Of a DNA stretch of 64,000 nucleotides, positions 28,141-37,406 are shown piece by piece. The position numbers and the translations under genes were made by a program. The DNA is taken from positions 62,001 through 126,000 of the forward strand of contig NZ_JAODPB010000004.1 of the NCBI RefSeq assembly GCF_025770735.1. Reading direction: 5' to 3'. This DNA is from Shouchella tritolerans. GTDB lineage: Bacteria; Bacillota; Bacilli; Bacillales; Bacillaceae_D. The number at the start of each line of letters is the position of its first letter. Position 1 is the first letter of the stretch. The notes beneath the pieces were generated by a model, which ran no database searches, had not been told where the DNA came from, and saw only the letters and a program-made list of their open reading frames with translations.

Positions 28141-28534
28141 ATATCCTCCGAATTTTTGTGCAGAACTTCTACGAGCGGCATCAAATATTTTGGCCAAGCA
28201 TCTCGAACGTTCCGCAGCTAATTTGATTTTCAAATTCATGTCCTCCGGTGATACAGTGCTGAAATCGATCAAGGTCAATCCGCTCCTCCCTTGGTTGACA
28301 ATGCCTTCCGTACCGAGATACATCTCTTCCACGTCCGAAGGCATCGAGAAGTCATCACGATATCCGCTTCACCTGCGAGTTCCTTTAGCGTAAACCCGAT
28401 CTTGCCACAAGCAGCCGCGAAGCTTTATTCGTTGCCTTTACTCCGATTCAGCCCAAACACCTCGAACCCATCCTTTACCAGATTCGTGGCCATTGACAAT
28501 CCCATATTCAAAGTCCGATAAATGCAATTTTCAT
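28141..28534 (-). pseudogene. 3-hydroxyisobutyrate dehydrogenase-like gene, broken
   Basis: A ribosome site (AAGGGTGG) and ATG at 28534 open MKIAFIGL, but a one-base loss then moves the frame; NMGLSMATNLVKDGFEVFG continues elsewhere, a stop interrupts at about 28427, and a second shift near 28347 leads to MPSDVEEMYLGTEGIV. These pieces are the N-terminal Rossmann part of a beta-hydroxyacid dehydrogenase. After about 125 codons homology ends and the intact dehydrogenase begins. The intact relative at 33270 may have made it redundant. Confidence 0.82.
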
Positions 28535-28583
28535 AATTATTTCCACCCTTCAATAATCTCTTTGTTTAAGGAATACAAGTGTT

Positions 28584-30611
28584 TTAATCCTCAAGTACAA
28601 TTGTCTCAAATAAATCAAGTTCTCCCAGACTGAATGATACTTGACCGTCGTTGTAAACGAATGGGATGTCCCCGGAACGGCGCAGGGCATGGACGCGAGA
28701 CGGTTCACGTTCTGCCTTCAAGCTGAAATGTATATTCCGAATTGGCAGCGGTTCATGAAATGCCGTTCCGAGCTGACCAGATACGTTTACAGCGCTTACC
28801 AAGCGACGCGAACTACCTCGTGCTTCGTGGAGCGATACTTCAACTAGTGGAGAAGCCGTTACCTCCAACTGTTCACGGTGATCAAGCACATCTCGGAGCG
28901 TGGCCAGAAACACACGGGCATGACCGTGATTGCTCATTTTTTCATAGTGAGCACCAAGACCCCAAGGAATATAGGCGGCCTCCCCTTTTCCATAACGATT
29001 GAAAATCAATCCCGGTGTATCAGTCTCCTCGGTGATATAACACTTTTCCGGCGGCCCAAACATACAGGAAGGAATTAAACCAAGAAAACCTTTTGCATCA
29101 TCGTCCAACTTGCACTCCAAAGCATCTCCATTAAGGTACACAAGGTCGAGCGATTCAAAGCCGTTCATCTTGGATTTATCCTCTTCTCTAATACGATAAT
29201 AGGCACCCTGTGTCTTTGGTTTATGGGTGAAATCCTTCACCCCCAGGCTCTTTAAGCGTACCTGCCCCAGAGGACGGCCTTTCTTATCGCAGGTAGATGT
29301 CATACCTGTAGCGAGCAGTTTTCCTCCCTGTTCAACATATCGATCAACGGTAGCCACCGCCACATCGTTCATATTTTTAAGGTCAGCTAGAATGATCAGC
29401 TTGTAACGCTGAAGTTTCTCAAAAGCCTCTGGTGATTCTAACACACTTTCATTTAATAAATTGTATTGTATTTGGTTCTCGCTTAGCATCCTCACAATTC
29501 CATTAAATTCCCTTTTACTGTCGGGTTTTTTGGTGTCAGGAGCAACCAAGCAAACCTCAGCCAACGATTGAAGGTTCGTATAATAGTGCTCATGTTCTTT
29601 ATGAAAATGGTAAATATCTTTCACCAAATCAAAGCAAAGTCTATCGTCCTGATTGACGAGGGTACCGATCACGTAATAATCGAGCCAGCCACCGTTCACC
29701 AGATCCTGTACTAGTCGCAATGCAGTCAAATGAGGGGAAACTGCCGAATGACGCATGGCAAAATCAACGAAATGAACTGCTGCATTGCTCACAGCCATCC
29801 CCTCCCAGGAGCCTGTTACCGTTCGTACATTTTCAGTAGCCGAGTAGTTCCATTCCGGTAAAGGGAAATACATACTCGAACCGGACTCTTTACGGTAGAT
29901 ATCGGCGTTAGTGTGGGTATAATTACTTATAGCGATATTGGGGTTGATGTTCTTAACCACAGCCACTCGTCGATCAAAAAGTTCTTTTACTGTTTCGATG
30001 CAGAACTGTGCATGGTCACGGAATACTGGGTCATTCGGATCTGCCTTTAATGGCAGCCGATCGTGGCCGGCAAACTCCGCAAATCGTCTCAAGCAGTTAT
30101 CGCATTGGCAAATCCCGTGAAAATTGTAGCTGTAGTCCATCGTTACATAACCGATCATATTAAAAAATACGCCATCTACAGGGTATTTCTCAACCACTTC
30201 CTTCAATATTTTTAATGAATATTCTTGTTGGTAATACCCATTGATGCAGGTATGAACCTGACCATTGTAATTGACGATATTCCCCTCGGTGCTGCGATAC
30301 AACCAATCCGGATTGGATAGAGCATGCACCTCGTTTAACCGGCTGAAGTCGAAGCGGGCTATAAACTTCATCCCTTTCTCGTGTGCGCGTTCGATCACCT
30401 TACCAGTAAAATCGTCCTTCAAGAATGGGTTTACATAATGATATTCAAGCTCTGATGGGTAATTAGCCGCAATTCCTCCGACGTTAAACAGCAGTGCGTT
30501 TGCGGAAAATTGCTCAAGACTCTGCATGTACGTATCGACATCAAGCGTTGCATCAATCTCTCTTAAATTTGTCTGAATTAGACGCATCGGTTTCTCTTGC
30601 CACCAAACCAT
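28584..30611 (-). CDS. GHL6-type putative glycoside hydrolase, paralogue 1
   Basis: 675-residue cytoplasmic protein. The N-terminal ~330 residues form a TIM barrel of the hypothetical glycosyl hydrolase 6 type (MRLIQTNLREID, ARFDFSRLNE, FFNMIGYVTMDYSYNFHG); a CQCDNC pair follows, as in GH42-like enzymes that bind zinc. About 380-560 is a GATase-like (GH42 trimerisation-type) domain with GGKLLATGMTS, then a beta-sandwich tail. It is a diverged paralogue of the gene at 30897. Substrate unknown; the island context suggests a plant glycoside. GAGGAGG precedes ATG 30611. Confidence 0.8.
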   Translation of the reverse strand: MVWWQEKPMRLIQTNLREIDATLDVDTYMQSLEQFSANALLFNVGGIAANYPSELEYHYVNPFLKDDFTGKVIERAHEKGMKFIARFDFSRLNEVHALSNPDWLYRSTEGNIVNYNGQVHTCINGYYQQEYSLKILKEVVEKYPVDGVFFNMIGYVTMDYSYNFHGICQCDNCLRRFAEFAGHDRLPLKADPNDPVFRDHAQFCIETVKELFDRRVAVVKNINPNIAISNYTHTNADIYRKESGSSMYFPLPEWNYSATENVRTVTGSWEGMAVSNAAVHFVDFAMRHSAVSPHLTALRLVQDLVNGGWLDYYVIGTLVNQDDRLCFDLVKDIYHFHKEHEHYYTNLQSLAEVCLVAPDTKKPDSKREFNGIVRMLSENQIQYNLLNESVLESPEAFEKLQRYKLIILADLKNMNDVAVATVDRYVEQGGKLLATGMTSTCDKKGRPLGQVRLKSLGVKDFTHKPKTQGAYYRIREEDKSKMNGFESLDLVYLNGDALECKLDDDAKGFLGLIPSCMFGPPEKCYITEETDTPGLIFNRYGKGEAAYIPWGLGAHYEKMSNHGHARVFLATLRDVLDHREQLEVTASPLVEVSLHEARGSSRRLVSAVNVSGQLGTAFHEPLPIRNIHFSLKAEREPSRVHALRRSGDIPFVYNDGQVSFSLGELDLFETIVLED

Positions 30612-30676
30612 AATTAATTCCTCCTCTAAAATTAACTAATAACTATTATCTGTAGACCAGAGCCTCCACGAATCAT

Positions 30677-30690
30677 TAAAATCGCTTTCC
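30677..30690. promoter_or_regulatory. Weak cre-like site before GHL6 paralogue 1
   Basis: GGAAAGCGATTTTA on the minus strand matches the CcpA consensus at 12 of 14 positions, 66 bases before the start. Confidence 0.4.
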
Positions 30691-30695
30691 TGTTA

Positions 30696-30763
30696 ATCAT
30701 ATCGATTTGTTGAATGAGCGATTAACAGTATTATTTACTTTATTGCTATAATAGTAATTTATG
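30696..30763 (-). promoter_or_regulatory. Predicted promoter of GHL6 paralogue 1 with AT-rich box
   Basis: -35 TTAATC (30720-30725, weak), 18-base spacer, -10 TATGAT (30696-30701). Upstream, TTGCTATAATAGTAATTTAT (plus-strand reading, from 30743) is a further copy of the box before the genes at 20557 and 37407. Confidence 0.4.
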
Positions 30764-30825
30764 TAAATTACTTGCACACGGTCCAATCAACAAAGCAATA
30801 ATTTCTCTAACATCGTAATTTGAAC

Positions 30826-30852
30826 TAAGGGGAAACAGGATTTCCCCCTTAT
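30826..30852. terminator. Hairpin between the two GHL6 genes
   Basis: TAAGGGGAAA and TTTCCCCCTTA pair around a short loop, 45 bases past the stop of paralogue 2. A T tract follows on the plus strand only, so on the transcribed strand it may be a partial terminator or an RNA-stabilising stem. Confidence 0.5.
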
Positions 30853-30896
30853 AGTATTTTTCTATCATTTTTTATTCATAAATTGTTAGATTTTCA

Positions 30897-32882
30897 TTAT
30901 GATAGAACCAGAGCTTCATAGTCTTTTAATACATCCAATTTAATATTTAGAAATCCACCATCATATTTATATTCAACTTTACCGCCCCTCAAGGTTTCAA
31001 TATTTACACTTTCTTTCACACCTTTCAAACGCAGTGAGATATTGTTTATCGGTATGGGAGAAAAGTAGCTATTGGCAAAACAGCCAGAATTGTTGACCAG
31101 TTGTATGATTTGTTGTTCCTTGTTTCTGCAGATATTTACTTCTACCATAGGCGTTAGATCTGGAGCTATCTCTTCTATTCCACATAATGAGAAAAGAATA
31201 TCCTGTATGATGTTCAGTGTATTTTGGTAGCCCTGCTCATGATAGAAGCTTCCGATTTTCCAAGGAATATAGACACCACGTCCCTTATGATATTTCGACA
31301 CAAGGATTCCTGGCTCTTGGCTAACCTCATTATAGTAGCAGATTTCGGGCGGTCCAAACGGGTGTTCCGGAATTAACTGTAGATATTTTTTTGCGTTTTC
31401 TTTTGGTTCAACCATTACGAGATTGGGTCCCGGTGCAATCAATGGAGTTTTCATGCATCGTGGGAACAGGTCTTTCTCCGCCTCCGGAATTTCAAATATT
31501 GAAGACATCAGGTCACTTTTGATTTCTTTGACCTGTTCCATTCCTAGACAATTCAACCCCGTACTGTTGCGAGCTTCAAATTGATCATTATAGAATCCTG
31601 TTTCTCCTGTTGCGATGATCGTTCCGCCATTTGCTGCAAACTCATCAAACAACTTCACCTGTTGGTCTGATAAAAATTTGATATCCCCAAGAACCACAAA
31701 CTCTTTGCCATCAAGCTGGGATAGGTCATTCAGTTCCGAAATGCGTATCTCATCGAAAGGAATATGGCTTTCTGTAAGTGCCCGAATCCACCCTAACACT
31801 TCAGAATCGACCCGATACAATGATGCATTCCTCACGACAACACCCTTAGCCATCGAAACAAGGTTACTATACAGTTGTTCGTGCTTTTTGTGGAACTGAA
31901 ACACTTTTTTGGTACCTTCAAAGCCTGAAGTGTCTCTATGATTATCAAGTCTGCCCATAATATACATACTCAGGCTGCCGGCATTCGCCAAGTTCTGCCA
32001 CTGCCGAAGTTCCATCAACGCAGGCGATACTGAAGTATGACGGTATCGGAAGCCCATGAAATCAACACTGGCATTGTCAGTAGGTCGGGTACGATTTGGC
32101 CCACTGATTACCCTAGAATTTGATGAAGCACTGTACTGCCATGAGGGTCTTCCTATATCAGCATTAGACTCACCTCGTATATAATCTAATCCATTTATTG
32201 CAATATTTGGATTTATATCTTTCACTAAACGCCTTAGACGTGCTGTATGGTCCTTCTCACAATCTTTTTTGAACATCATATATTTTTTGTACGATGGATT
32301 GCGCGGATCATCCTTTTCTGGAAGTTCTAGTCCGTATTGCTCTTTAAATTTTTTCTGGCAGTTCTCACAATGGCAAGGTCCATGATAGGTATAACTGTAA
32401 TCGACTACTAGAAATCCACTCATATTACAGAACAAGCCGTCAAAGTCATGCGTTGTAAGCATTTCTCGAAGAATACCGAACATATATTCCTGCTGATAAC
32501 CACCGTTGGGGCAAGTGTGTACATAGCCGTTGTAATTAACAATTTTTCCCTCACTCGTTCGATAAGCCCAATCTGGATTCTGTTCATAAACTGAATAACG
32601 AATTTTTGAAAAATCGGTTCTTGCGATTACTCGTATTCCCTGCTTATGGCATTCATCTATAATCTTATCTAGGCTATCACCATTCAAATATTCGCTATTA
32701 GGCTGAAATGCCAGCTTCGAATCGTAGCTGGCGATAATACCTGCCGCATTAAGCAATACCACAGTTGCACCAAATTCTTTCAAGTCCCTCACATAGCTAA
32801 CAGCATCCATATTTTCCGTATCAATTTCTCTAAAATTTGTCTGGATCATCCGCCAAGGATATCCATTCCACCAATGTTTCAT
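30897..32882 (-). CDS. GHL6-type putative glycoside hydrolase, paralogue 2
   Basis: 661-residue paralogue of the product of 28584-30611 with the same layout: barrel (MIQTNFREIDTENMD, ARTDFSKIRY, FCNMSGFLVVDYSYTYHG), cysteine cluster CHCENC, a GATase-like domain with FDEFAANGGTIIATGETG, and a beta-sandwich tail ending at EALVLS. Two truncated copies of its 3' end exist in the island (25530-26266 and about 37215-37397), so this gene family has been copied repeatedly. Upstream are a perfect cre-like site and copy B of the 75-base repeat. Substrate unknown. Confidence 0.8.
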   Translation of the reverse strand: MKHWWNGYPWRMIQTNFREIDTENMDAVSYVRDLKEFGATVVLLNAAGIIASYDSKLAFQPNSEYLNGDSLDKIIDECHKQGIRVIARTDFSKIRYSVYEQNPDWAYRTSEGKIVNYNGYVHTCPNGGYQQEYMFGILREMLTTHDFDGLFCNMSGFLVVDYSYTYHGPCHCENCQKKFKEQYGLELPEKDDPRNPSYKKYMMFKKDCEKDHTARLRRLVKDINPNIAINGLDYIRGESNADIGRPSWQYSASSNSRVISGPNRTRPTDNASVDFMGFRYRHTSVSPALMELRQWQNLANAGSLSMYIMGRLDNHRDTSGFEGTKKVFQFHKKHEQLYSNLVSMAKGVVVRNASLYRVDSEVLGWIRALTESHIPFDEIRISELNDLSQLDGKEFVVLGDIKFLSDQQVKLFDEFAANGGTIIATGETGFYNDQFEARNSTGLNCLGMEQVKEIKSDLMSSIFEIPEAEKDLFPRCMKTPLIAPGPNLVMVEPKENAKKYLQLIPEHPFGPPEICYYNEVSQEPGILVSKYHKGRGVYIPWKIGSFYHEQGYQNTLNIIQDILFSLCGIEEIAPDLTPMVEVNICRNKEQQIIQLVNNSGCFANSYFSPIPINNISLRLKGVKESVNIETLRGGKVEYKYDGGFLNIKLDVLKDYEALVLS

Positions 32883-32936
32883 TTTAATCCTCCCTCAATA
32901 AAGTTTCATTTCCTCTCGAGCTGTTTACTGGAACTC

Positions 32937-32950
32937 TGATTTCGCTTTCA
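32937..32950. promoter_or_regulatory. cre-like site before GHL6 paralogue 2
   Basis: TGAAAGCGAAATCA on the minus strand matches the CcpA consensus TGNAARCGNWWWCA at all 14 positions, about 55 bases before the start and just downstream of repeat copy B. Confidence 0.75.
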
Positions 32951-32981
32951 TGAGCAACAGTTTTTTTGTAAAAAAAGCTCA

Positions 32982-33056
32982 ACATTTTATTGTTTGAAAC
33001 AGGACAGAATGTCGTTTAGTGAAATGGCGAGTGCACCGTGATATACAATAATCAAT
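32982..33056 (-). repeat. 75-base upstream repeat, copy B (before GHL6 paralogue 2)
   Basis: Partner of copy A at 18535-18609. Reading the minus strand, TTTCACTAAACGACA and TTTCAAACAA form two half-site-like units 25 bases apart; copy A has TTTCAGCAAACGATA and TTTCCAACAA at the same distance. The end nearest the gene carries AATAAAATG, a possible -10. The rest of the 32883-33269 gap shows only the cre-like site and a weak hairpin near 33163-33193. Confidence 0.8.
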
Positions 33057-33269
33057 TAACACTGGCAGCAAACCTTCAAAAGACATTACTAGGAAAGTTA
33101 TCTTATCCATTTATTGGACCTTGGAATTTCACACCCTCTCCTAATTAAACGAAAAACGGCTAGACGATACAGTTTTGTTTTAAACCATACCGTCCAACCA
33201 TACTCTCTCCTTAATTGCCGATGTTTACTATTTTCAAAAGGAGTAAAATAGATAGCATACATCAGTTAT

Positions 33270-34175
33270 TTATGGATTAGGCACGAGCGATGGTCTACCA
33301 ATACGGATACCAGTTAGATTTTCGTAATATTTAGCAATCGCGGAATGATCATCCTGACCATGGCCACTGTGGTGCAAATATTGGAAAATCTCTTGTACTC
33401 CTGCTGTCATAGGTACGAGTGCACCTACCGTATGAGCGCAATCCAAGGCATTGTTTAAGTCTTTGATGTGTAGATCAATCTTAAATCCTGGCTTGTCATT
33501 TCCAGCAATCATCATTGGTGCTTTGGCATTCATCACGGTGGATCCGGCCAAACCTCCTCTGATCGCCTCAAACACCAACTGTGGATCCACTCCCGCTTTC
33601 TGAGCAAGAGTCAGTGCCTCAGCAAGAGCCTGTATATTACATGCTACAATAATTTGATTGGCCAATTTTGTCGTATTCCCGGCACCGATTTCACCGCAGC
33701 GAACGACAGATGCTCCCATTGTTTCTAGTAACGGTTTGTATTTATCAAACACGTTCTGTTTTCCGCCCACCATGATGCTCAAGGTGCCGTCGATTGCTTT
33801 TGGCTCTCCCCCTGAAACAGGAGCATCGAGCATTTCTACGCCTTTTTTTTCTAGTTCCGCTGCAATTTCCTTGCTTGCGACAGGATTGATGGAACTCATA
33901 TCAATAAAGACTTGGCCAGCTTTCATATAATTGGCAACACCGTTCTCTCCTAGCATAACCGCTTTTACATGAGGGGAGTTTGGCAGCATTGTCATGACAA
34001 GATCACAGGAAGAACCGATTTCTGCATTTGTACCTGCTATAGCGCCGAGTTCTACCAGTTCTTCAACCGAAGCTTTGTTTAAATCATTTACCATTAAATC
34101 GCTGTAGCCACCTTTGATGATATTTTTCGCCATCGGTTTGCCCATGATTCCTAAACCAATCAATCCAATTTTCAT
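33270..34175 (-). CDS. garR: Tartronate-semialdehyde reductase / beta-hydroxyacid dehydrogenase
   Basis: 301 residues. N-terminal Rossmann fold MKIGLIGLGIMGKPMAKNI, substrate loop DAPVSGGEPKAIDGTLSIMV, and the catalytic Lys in GAGNTTKLANQIIVA, the pattern of GarR/GlxR (2-hydroxy-3-oxopropionate reductase). Such enzymes convert tartronate semialdehyde to glycerate in glyoxylate or sugar-diacid catabolism. I start at ATG 34173-34175 because GGAGG is eight bases upstream; an ATG two codons earlier overlaps the ribosome site. The AraC regulator lies just upstream on the same strand. GarR versus 3-hydroxyisobutyrate dehydrogenase cannot be settled by eye. Confidence 0.85.
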   Translation of the reverse strand: MKIGLIGLGIMGKPMAKNIIKGGYSDLMVNDLNKASVEELVELGAIAGTNAEIGSSCDLVMTMLPNSPHVKAVMLGENGVANYMKAGQVFIDMSSINPVASKEIAAELEKKGVEMLDAPVSGGEPKAIDGTLSIMVGGKQNVFDKYKPLLETMGASVVRCGEIGAGNTTKLANQIIVACNIQALAEALTLAQKAGVDPQLVFEAIRGGLAGSTVMNAKAPMMIAGNDKPGFKIDLHIKDLNNALDCAHTVGALVPMTAGVQEIFQYLHHSGHGQDDHSAIAKYYENLTGIRIGRPSLVPNP

Positions 34176-34234
34176 CTCCATGACCTCCGTAATTTCATTT
34201 TTAATGACCACTATCTTAAAATCTTTTGATCTTG

Positions 34235-35464
34235 CTAAACCATTACAGCTTTCGTTTTTCTATAATCACTTGGTGTTTTACCTGTATTCTTGCGGAAAAT
34301 ATAAGTAAAGTAGCTTCGTGAGCCGAACCCCAGTTGCATACTTATTTCTTCAATACTGCTCGTCGTTGTCGTCAATAAATATTTCGCTTTTTCCAGGCGC
34401 GCGTTTTGGATATAATCAATAAACGAGCATCCCATCTCTTTTTTGAATTTCCGCGACAAGTAGTATTCACTGTAACCAATTTCTTTTGCCACAAAGTCCA
34501 ATACAAGTTCTTCGCCTAAATGCTGGTCGATATATTCACAACATGCCCTGATTTGGCTGGAACAGGAAGCGACTTTTTTTGACTCCTGCACACAATGAAC
34601 ATATTCTAGCAACAGCTCTCTGCTCAATGCTGTCACCTCACTAAGCGATGAGCATTTTTCCAAAATTCGCCGATAATCGGCACATAATGAATAGGATCGC
34701 TTTTGCGACATGCCTCCTTCTACAGCAGCGCGAGACACTAACGTAAGCAAGATATGAATCTTTTGTTTATAAAATCCGACACTCTTTTTATCACCTTCAA
34801 AAATTCCGTTTATTAGTGTAGCTTTGTTCACCACTTTAGCTACATCCAAGTCTCCAGTGCGGACGCCGTTTAACAGTTCTTGTTCAATGTTCCAGTAGCC
34901 ACTTTTCCTCTCAAATTGATCGATCCATATTTTTACCGTGCCTTTCTTCTTTTGCTTTTTGGGGATTGTCGAACTTAAAGGTGTCACATCCTCTACAGCG
35001 ATGGGCTTGCCAGTCAGACAATAATGTAGCATCAATGCAAATTGCAAAATACTAGAAGATGTCAACTCTGGCAGCGTTTTCAGACAGTTAACCATAATTT
35101 CCTCAGTCTCTTGTGTGAGTCCCGCCTCATTGGCTATGTCGCTATAACTCATTCGGTCATTGTACCCACTAAAAAAAGGCCCTTTTACATAGATCGTCTG
35201 AATTCCTTCTGGAGACGGTTCAAAAGCAACAATCCAAGTAAGCATCGCCGATGTCGTGTAAACAAGCGGCAATTGACTTTTCGCCATATGTTTTTCAATT
35301 GCGGCGCGACGATTACATGCAAGGAAAAGGCAATTAAACAAAGATTCGTGAGGACAGTCGCTCTCAATGACATTTAAGCGGTTGTCATACTTCCAGTTCC
35401 ATATGTTATAGCAGCAGCCAGTAAGTTGCCGAAAGGAGTCCAACATTTCAAACTTTCCCGTCAT
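34235..35464 (-). CDS. AraC-family transcriptional regulator
   Basis: 409 residues. An N-terminal sensing region of about 300 residues has no recognised cupin; it includes CNRRAAIEKHMAKSQLPLVY and a long helical middle, and resembles the PocR-like sensor region only loosely. The C-terminal ~100 residues are a double helix-turn-helix: LDFVAKEIGYSEYYLSRKFKKE and SIEEISMQLGFGSRSYFTYIFRK...TGKTPSDYRK. GAGGTGATT precedes ATG 35464. It sits between the second symporter and garR and is the only regulator inside the island, so it is the best candidate to bind the shared upstream elements (inference). Confidence 0.9.
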   Translation of the reverse strand: MTGKFEMLDSFRQLTGCCYNIWNWKYDNRLNVIESDCPHESLFNCLFLACNRRAAIEKHMAKSQLPLVYTTSAMLTWIVAFEPSPEGIQTIYVKGPFFSGYNDRMSYSDIANEAGLTQETEEIMVNCLKTLPELTSSSILQFALMLHYCLTGKPIAVEDVTPLSSTIPKKQKKKGTVKIWIDQFERKSGYWNIEQELLNGVRTGDLDVAKVVNKATLINGIFEGDKKSVGFYKQKIHILLTLVSRAAVEGGMSQKRSYSLCADYRRILEKCSSLSEVTALSRELLLEYVHCVQESKKVASCSSQIRACCEYIDQHLGEELVLDFVAKEIGYSEYYLSRKFKKEMGCSFIDYIQNARLEKAKYLLTTTTSSIEEISMQLGFGSRSYFTYIFRKNTGKTPSDYRKTKAVMV

Positions 35465-35638
35465 ATTACAATCACCTCTGTAAATATTTTTTCAAAAACG
35501 TGATGAAGACGGTCTTCGATTTTTTTGATTTGGAGGTTTTTATAATCGAGTGTATGCGTTTTCATCTTAATATTTAAACCACTTGATTATCAACTTCCGG
35601 CAGAAATTTCATTTGCTTTCTTAATGAACTCCTACTGT

Positions 35639-37090
35639 TTAACTGCTAGCCTTGACGTAAGCTTCTGTTTTCGTTTTTGCGCGAATGTCCTGATTGTGAC
35701 GCTGAATTTCAATCATCTTTTCTTTATCAAGCGGATAGAACTTCATCACAATAAGGGTAAAAAAGTATCCAATCAACGGTAGACCCATCCACAGAAACAT
35801 CGCCATCCAAAAGAGCGCTGGCGTAACGGGATCTCCAGGCTGAGGCTGGACATTGACATATCCAATGGCCGCAATGGAGACAGCGACGATCGTGCTTCCA
35901 AACGATGAGATCATTTTATCTATAAAGGCATAGACGGCAGCGACCGTGCCTGGCAAATAGCTGCCAGTCATATACAACTCGTAATCGACAATATCAGGCT
36001 TCATTGATTGTGTGCAAGTAGAAGTTACAATCATGATAGCGGAGAAAGACACGGACAAGATAACGAAAATCACTGTTTGAACAGGTGCTACACTAATTTT
36101 TGTCGGATCGATGATGGCCATGAAAGCAATCATAGCTGCAGCCAGTACCATTCCAATGCTCGACCACTTAATGAGTGCTTTTTTTGTGCCACCTTTCACC
36201 GCCATTCGTGTCCCGTAGATTAGAAGGAGTACTGTTGGGATGACGTTGATCAAATTAACAGTGCCAAAAAACGAATAGTTTCCAATAACAATCCCAAAGA
36301 TCATTGTCGTAATGACTGCCTGCCCTGCGGCTTGCTGCGCTAGTTTATCACTCGTTCCGGCGATAATTAACGCTTGTAAGCCCCGATTATTCTTTATTAA
36401 CGCCCAAGCATCTTTGAAATTAATTTTGCCTTGCGCTTTTTTCGGAAAGTTTTCCGGTTTATCCTTTTCGATTATTGCAATAAAAGCTAAAATTTCTAAA
36501 ACGATCGATGCGCCTACAACAGTAAAGCATAACTCCTGCAATGCCTCAATGGAAATAGATCCATATTTTTCAAATAGCACATTTGAGAGATAAACGCTTG
36601 AAAGTGATGCAAGTACGGTTGTATAGATCGAGCTCCATTGGTAAATTTTTGGACGCTGACGGGGATCGTTTGTTAGAACTGTATTACCGATATTGGTCGC
36701 AACACCACTGAACGTGGAACCAATGTAATAGATCACATACATGATCGTATAAAAGACCATTCCTTGCCCAATTCCCCACACAAATAAAACGAGAATCGCC
36801 GTTATTTGAATGACAAAACCGGTGAGCATAATGATTCGTATTTTCCCGAATTTCGTCTCCAATCTGTCAGTGATGATTGCAATCAATGGATCCGTAATTC
36901 CATCAAAAATCCGTGTATAGGTAGAGATCAAACCTGCCGTTGCCACTGCGATTCCGTACCCACCGACCGCAATGTAACTAATAAACATTAGCAACACATA
37001 TAAAAGAGCATTGATCGTTGTATTTCCAGGCCAAAGCATAAGCTGCCAAGTTTTTGCGCGATTGTATTGGATTGCTGTATCCCCACCCAT
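35639..37090 (-). CDS. GPH-family sugar:cation symporter, second copy
   Basis: 483-residue, 12-helix transporter paralogous to the one at 20557. It carries TYTRIFDGITDPLIAIITDR with the MelB cation-site Asp residues, and VLTNDPRQRPKIYQWSS, shared with the other copy. ATG 37090 is seven bases after AAGGGGG; the earlier start at 37114 lacks a ribosome site. It probably belongs to a transcript starting upstream of the dehydrogenase at 37407, interrupted by the GHL6 remnant. Sugar unknown; having two symporters suggests two substrates or sizes. Confidence 0.9.
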   Translation of the reverse strand: MGGDTAIQYNRAKTWQLMLWPGNTTINALLYVLLMFISYIAVGGYGIAVATAGLISTYTRIFDGITDPLIAIITDRLETKFGKIRIIMLTGFVIQITAILVLFVWGIGQGMVFYTIMYVIYYIGSTFSGVATNIGNTVLTNDPRQRPKIYQWSSIYTTVLASLSSVYLSNVLFEKYGSISIEALQELCFTVVGASIVLEILAFIAIIEKDKPENFPKKAQGKINFKDAWALIKNNRGLQALIIAGTSDKLAQQAAGQAVITTMIFGIVIGNYSFFGTVNLINVIPTVLLLIYGTRMAVKGGTKKALIKWSSIGMVLAAAMIAFMAIIDPTKISVAPVQTVIFVILSVSFSAIMIVTSTCTQSMKPDIVDYELYMTGSYLPGTVAAVYAFIDKMISSFGSTIVAVSIAAIGYVNVQPQPGDPVTPALFWMAMFLWMGLPLIGYFFTLIVMKFYPLDKEKMIEIQRHNQDIRAKTKTEAYVKASS

Positions 37091-37214
37091 AATAAGCCCC
37101 CTTATTATTCGCAAGCCATCTGGTTATCAGATTGTTCTACGTGCATATACATCCTTAGCACGATCCCTTTTTCCTTTTTTCACATTGACTTTGGCATAGA
37201 ACGACAGCAATTTT

Positions 37215-37397
37215 GCTTTATGAAGAAAGATCGCTTCATAGGCTTGTAAGACATCTAAATTTACATGGAGATACCGCGAATTGTACTTATTTTCGACTTT
37301 TCGACCATTCAACGCATTTATGTATGCGCTTTCTTTTCTGTCTGTCAAGTGCAGTTAAATTGTGTGTTGTATAGGCAAAGGGGGAAAGTAGCTACTG
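37215..37397 (-). pseudogene. Second GHL6 3'-end remnant
   Basis: Reading the minus strand, SSYFPPLPIQHTI, a stop, then LTDRKESAYINALNGRKVE, NKYNSRYLHVNLDVLQAYEA aligns with NSYFSPIPINNISLRLKGVKESVNIETLRGGKVEYKYDGG... of the protein at 30897. An internal stop and wide divergence show it is old. It begins about ten bases past the stop of the dehydrogenase at 37407, so a full GHL6 gene once followed it, as one precedes the dehydrogenase region elsewhere in the island. Confidence 0.75.
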
Positions 37398-37406
37398 CAA
37401 TCGGTA

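Noticed and set aside
26845-28344. A single 499-residue dehydrogenase starting at 28344
   Set aside because: The first 69 codons are the tail of a broken neighbouring gene; a proper ribosome site and ATG stand at 28137.
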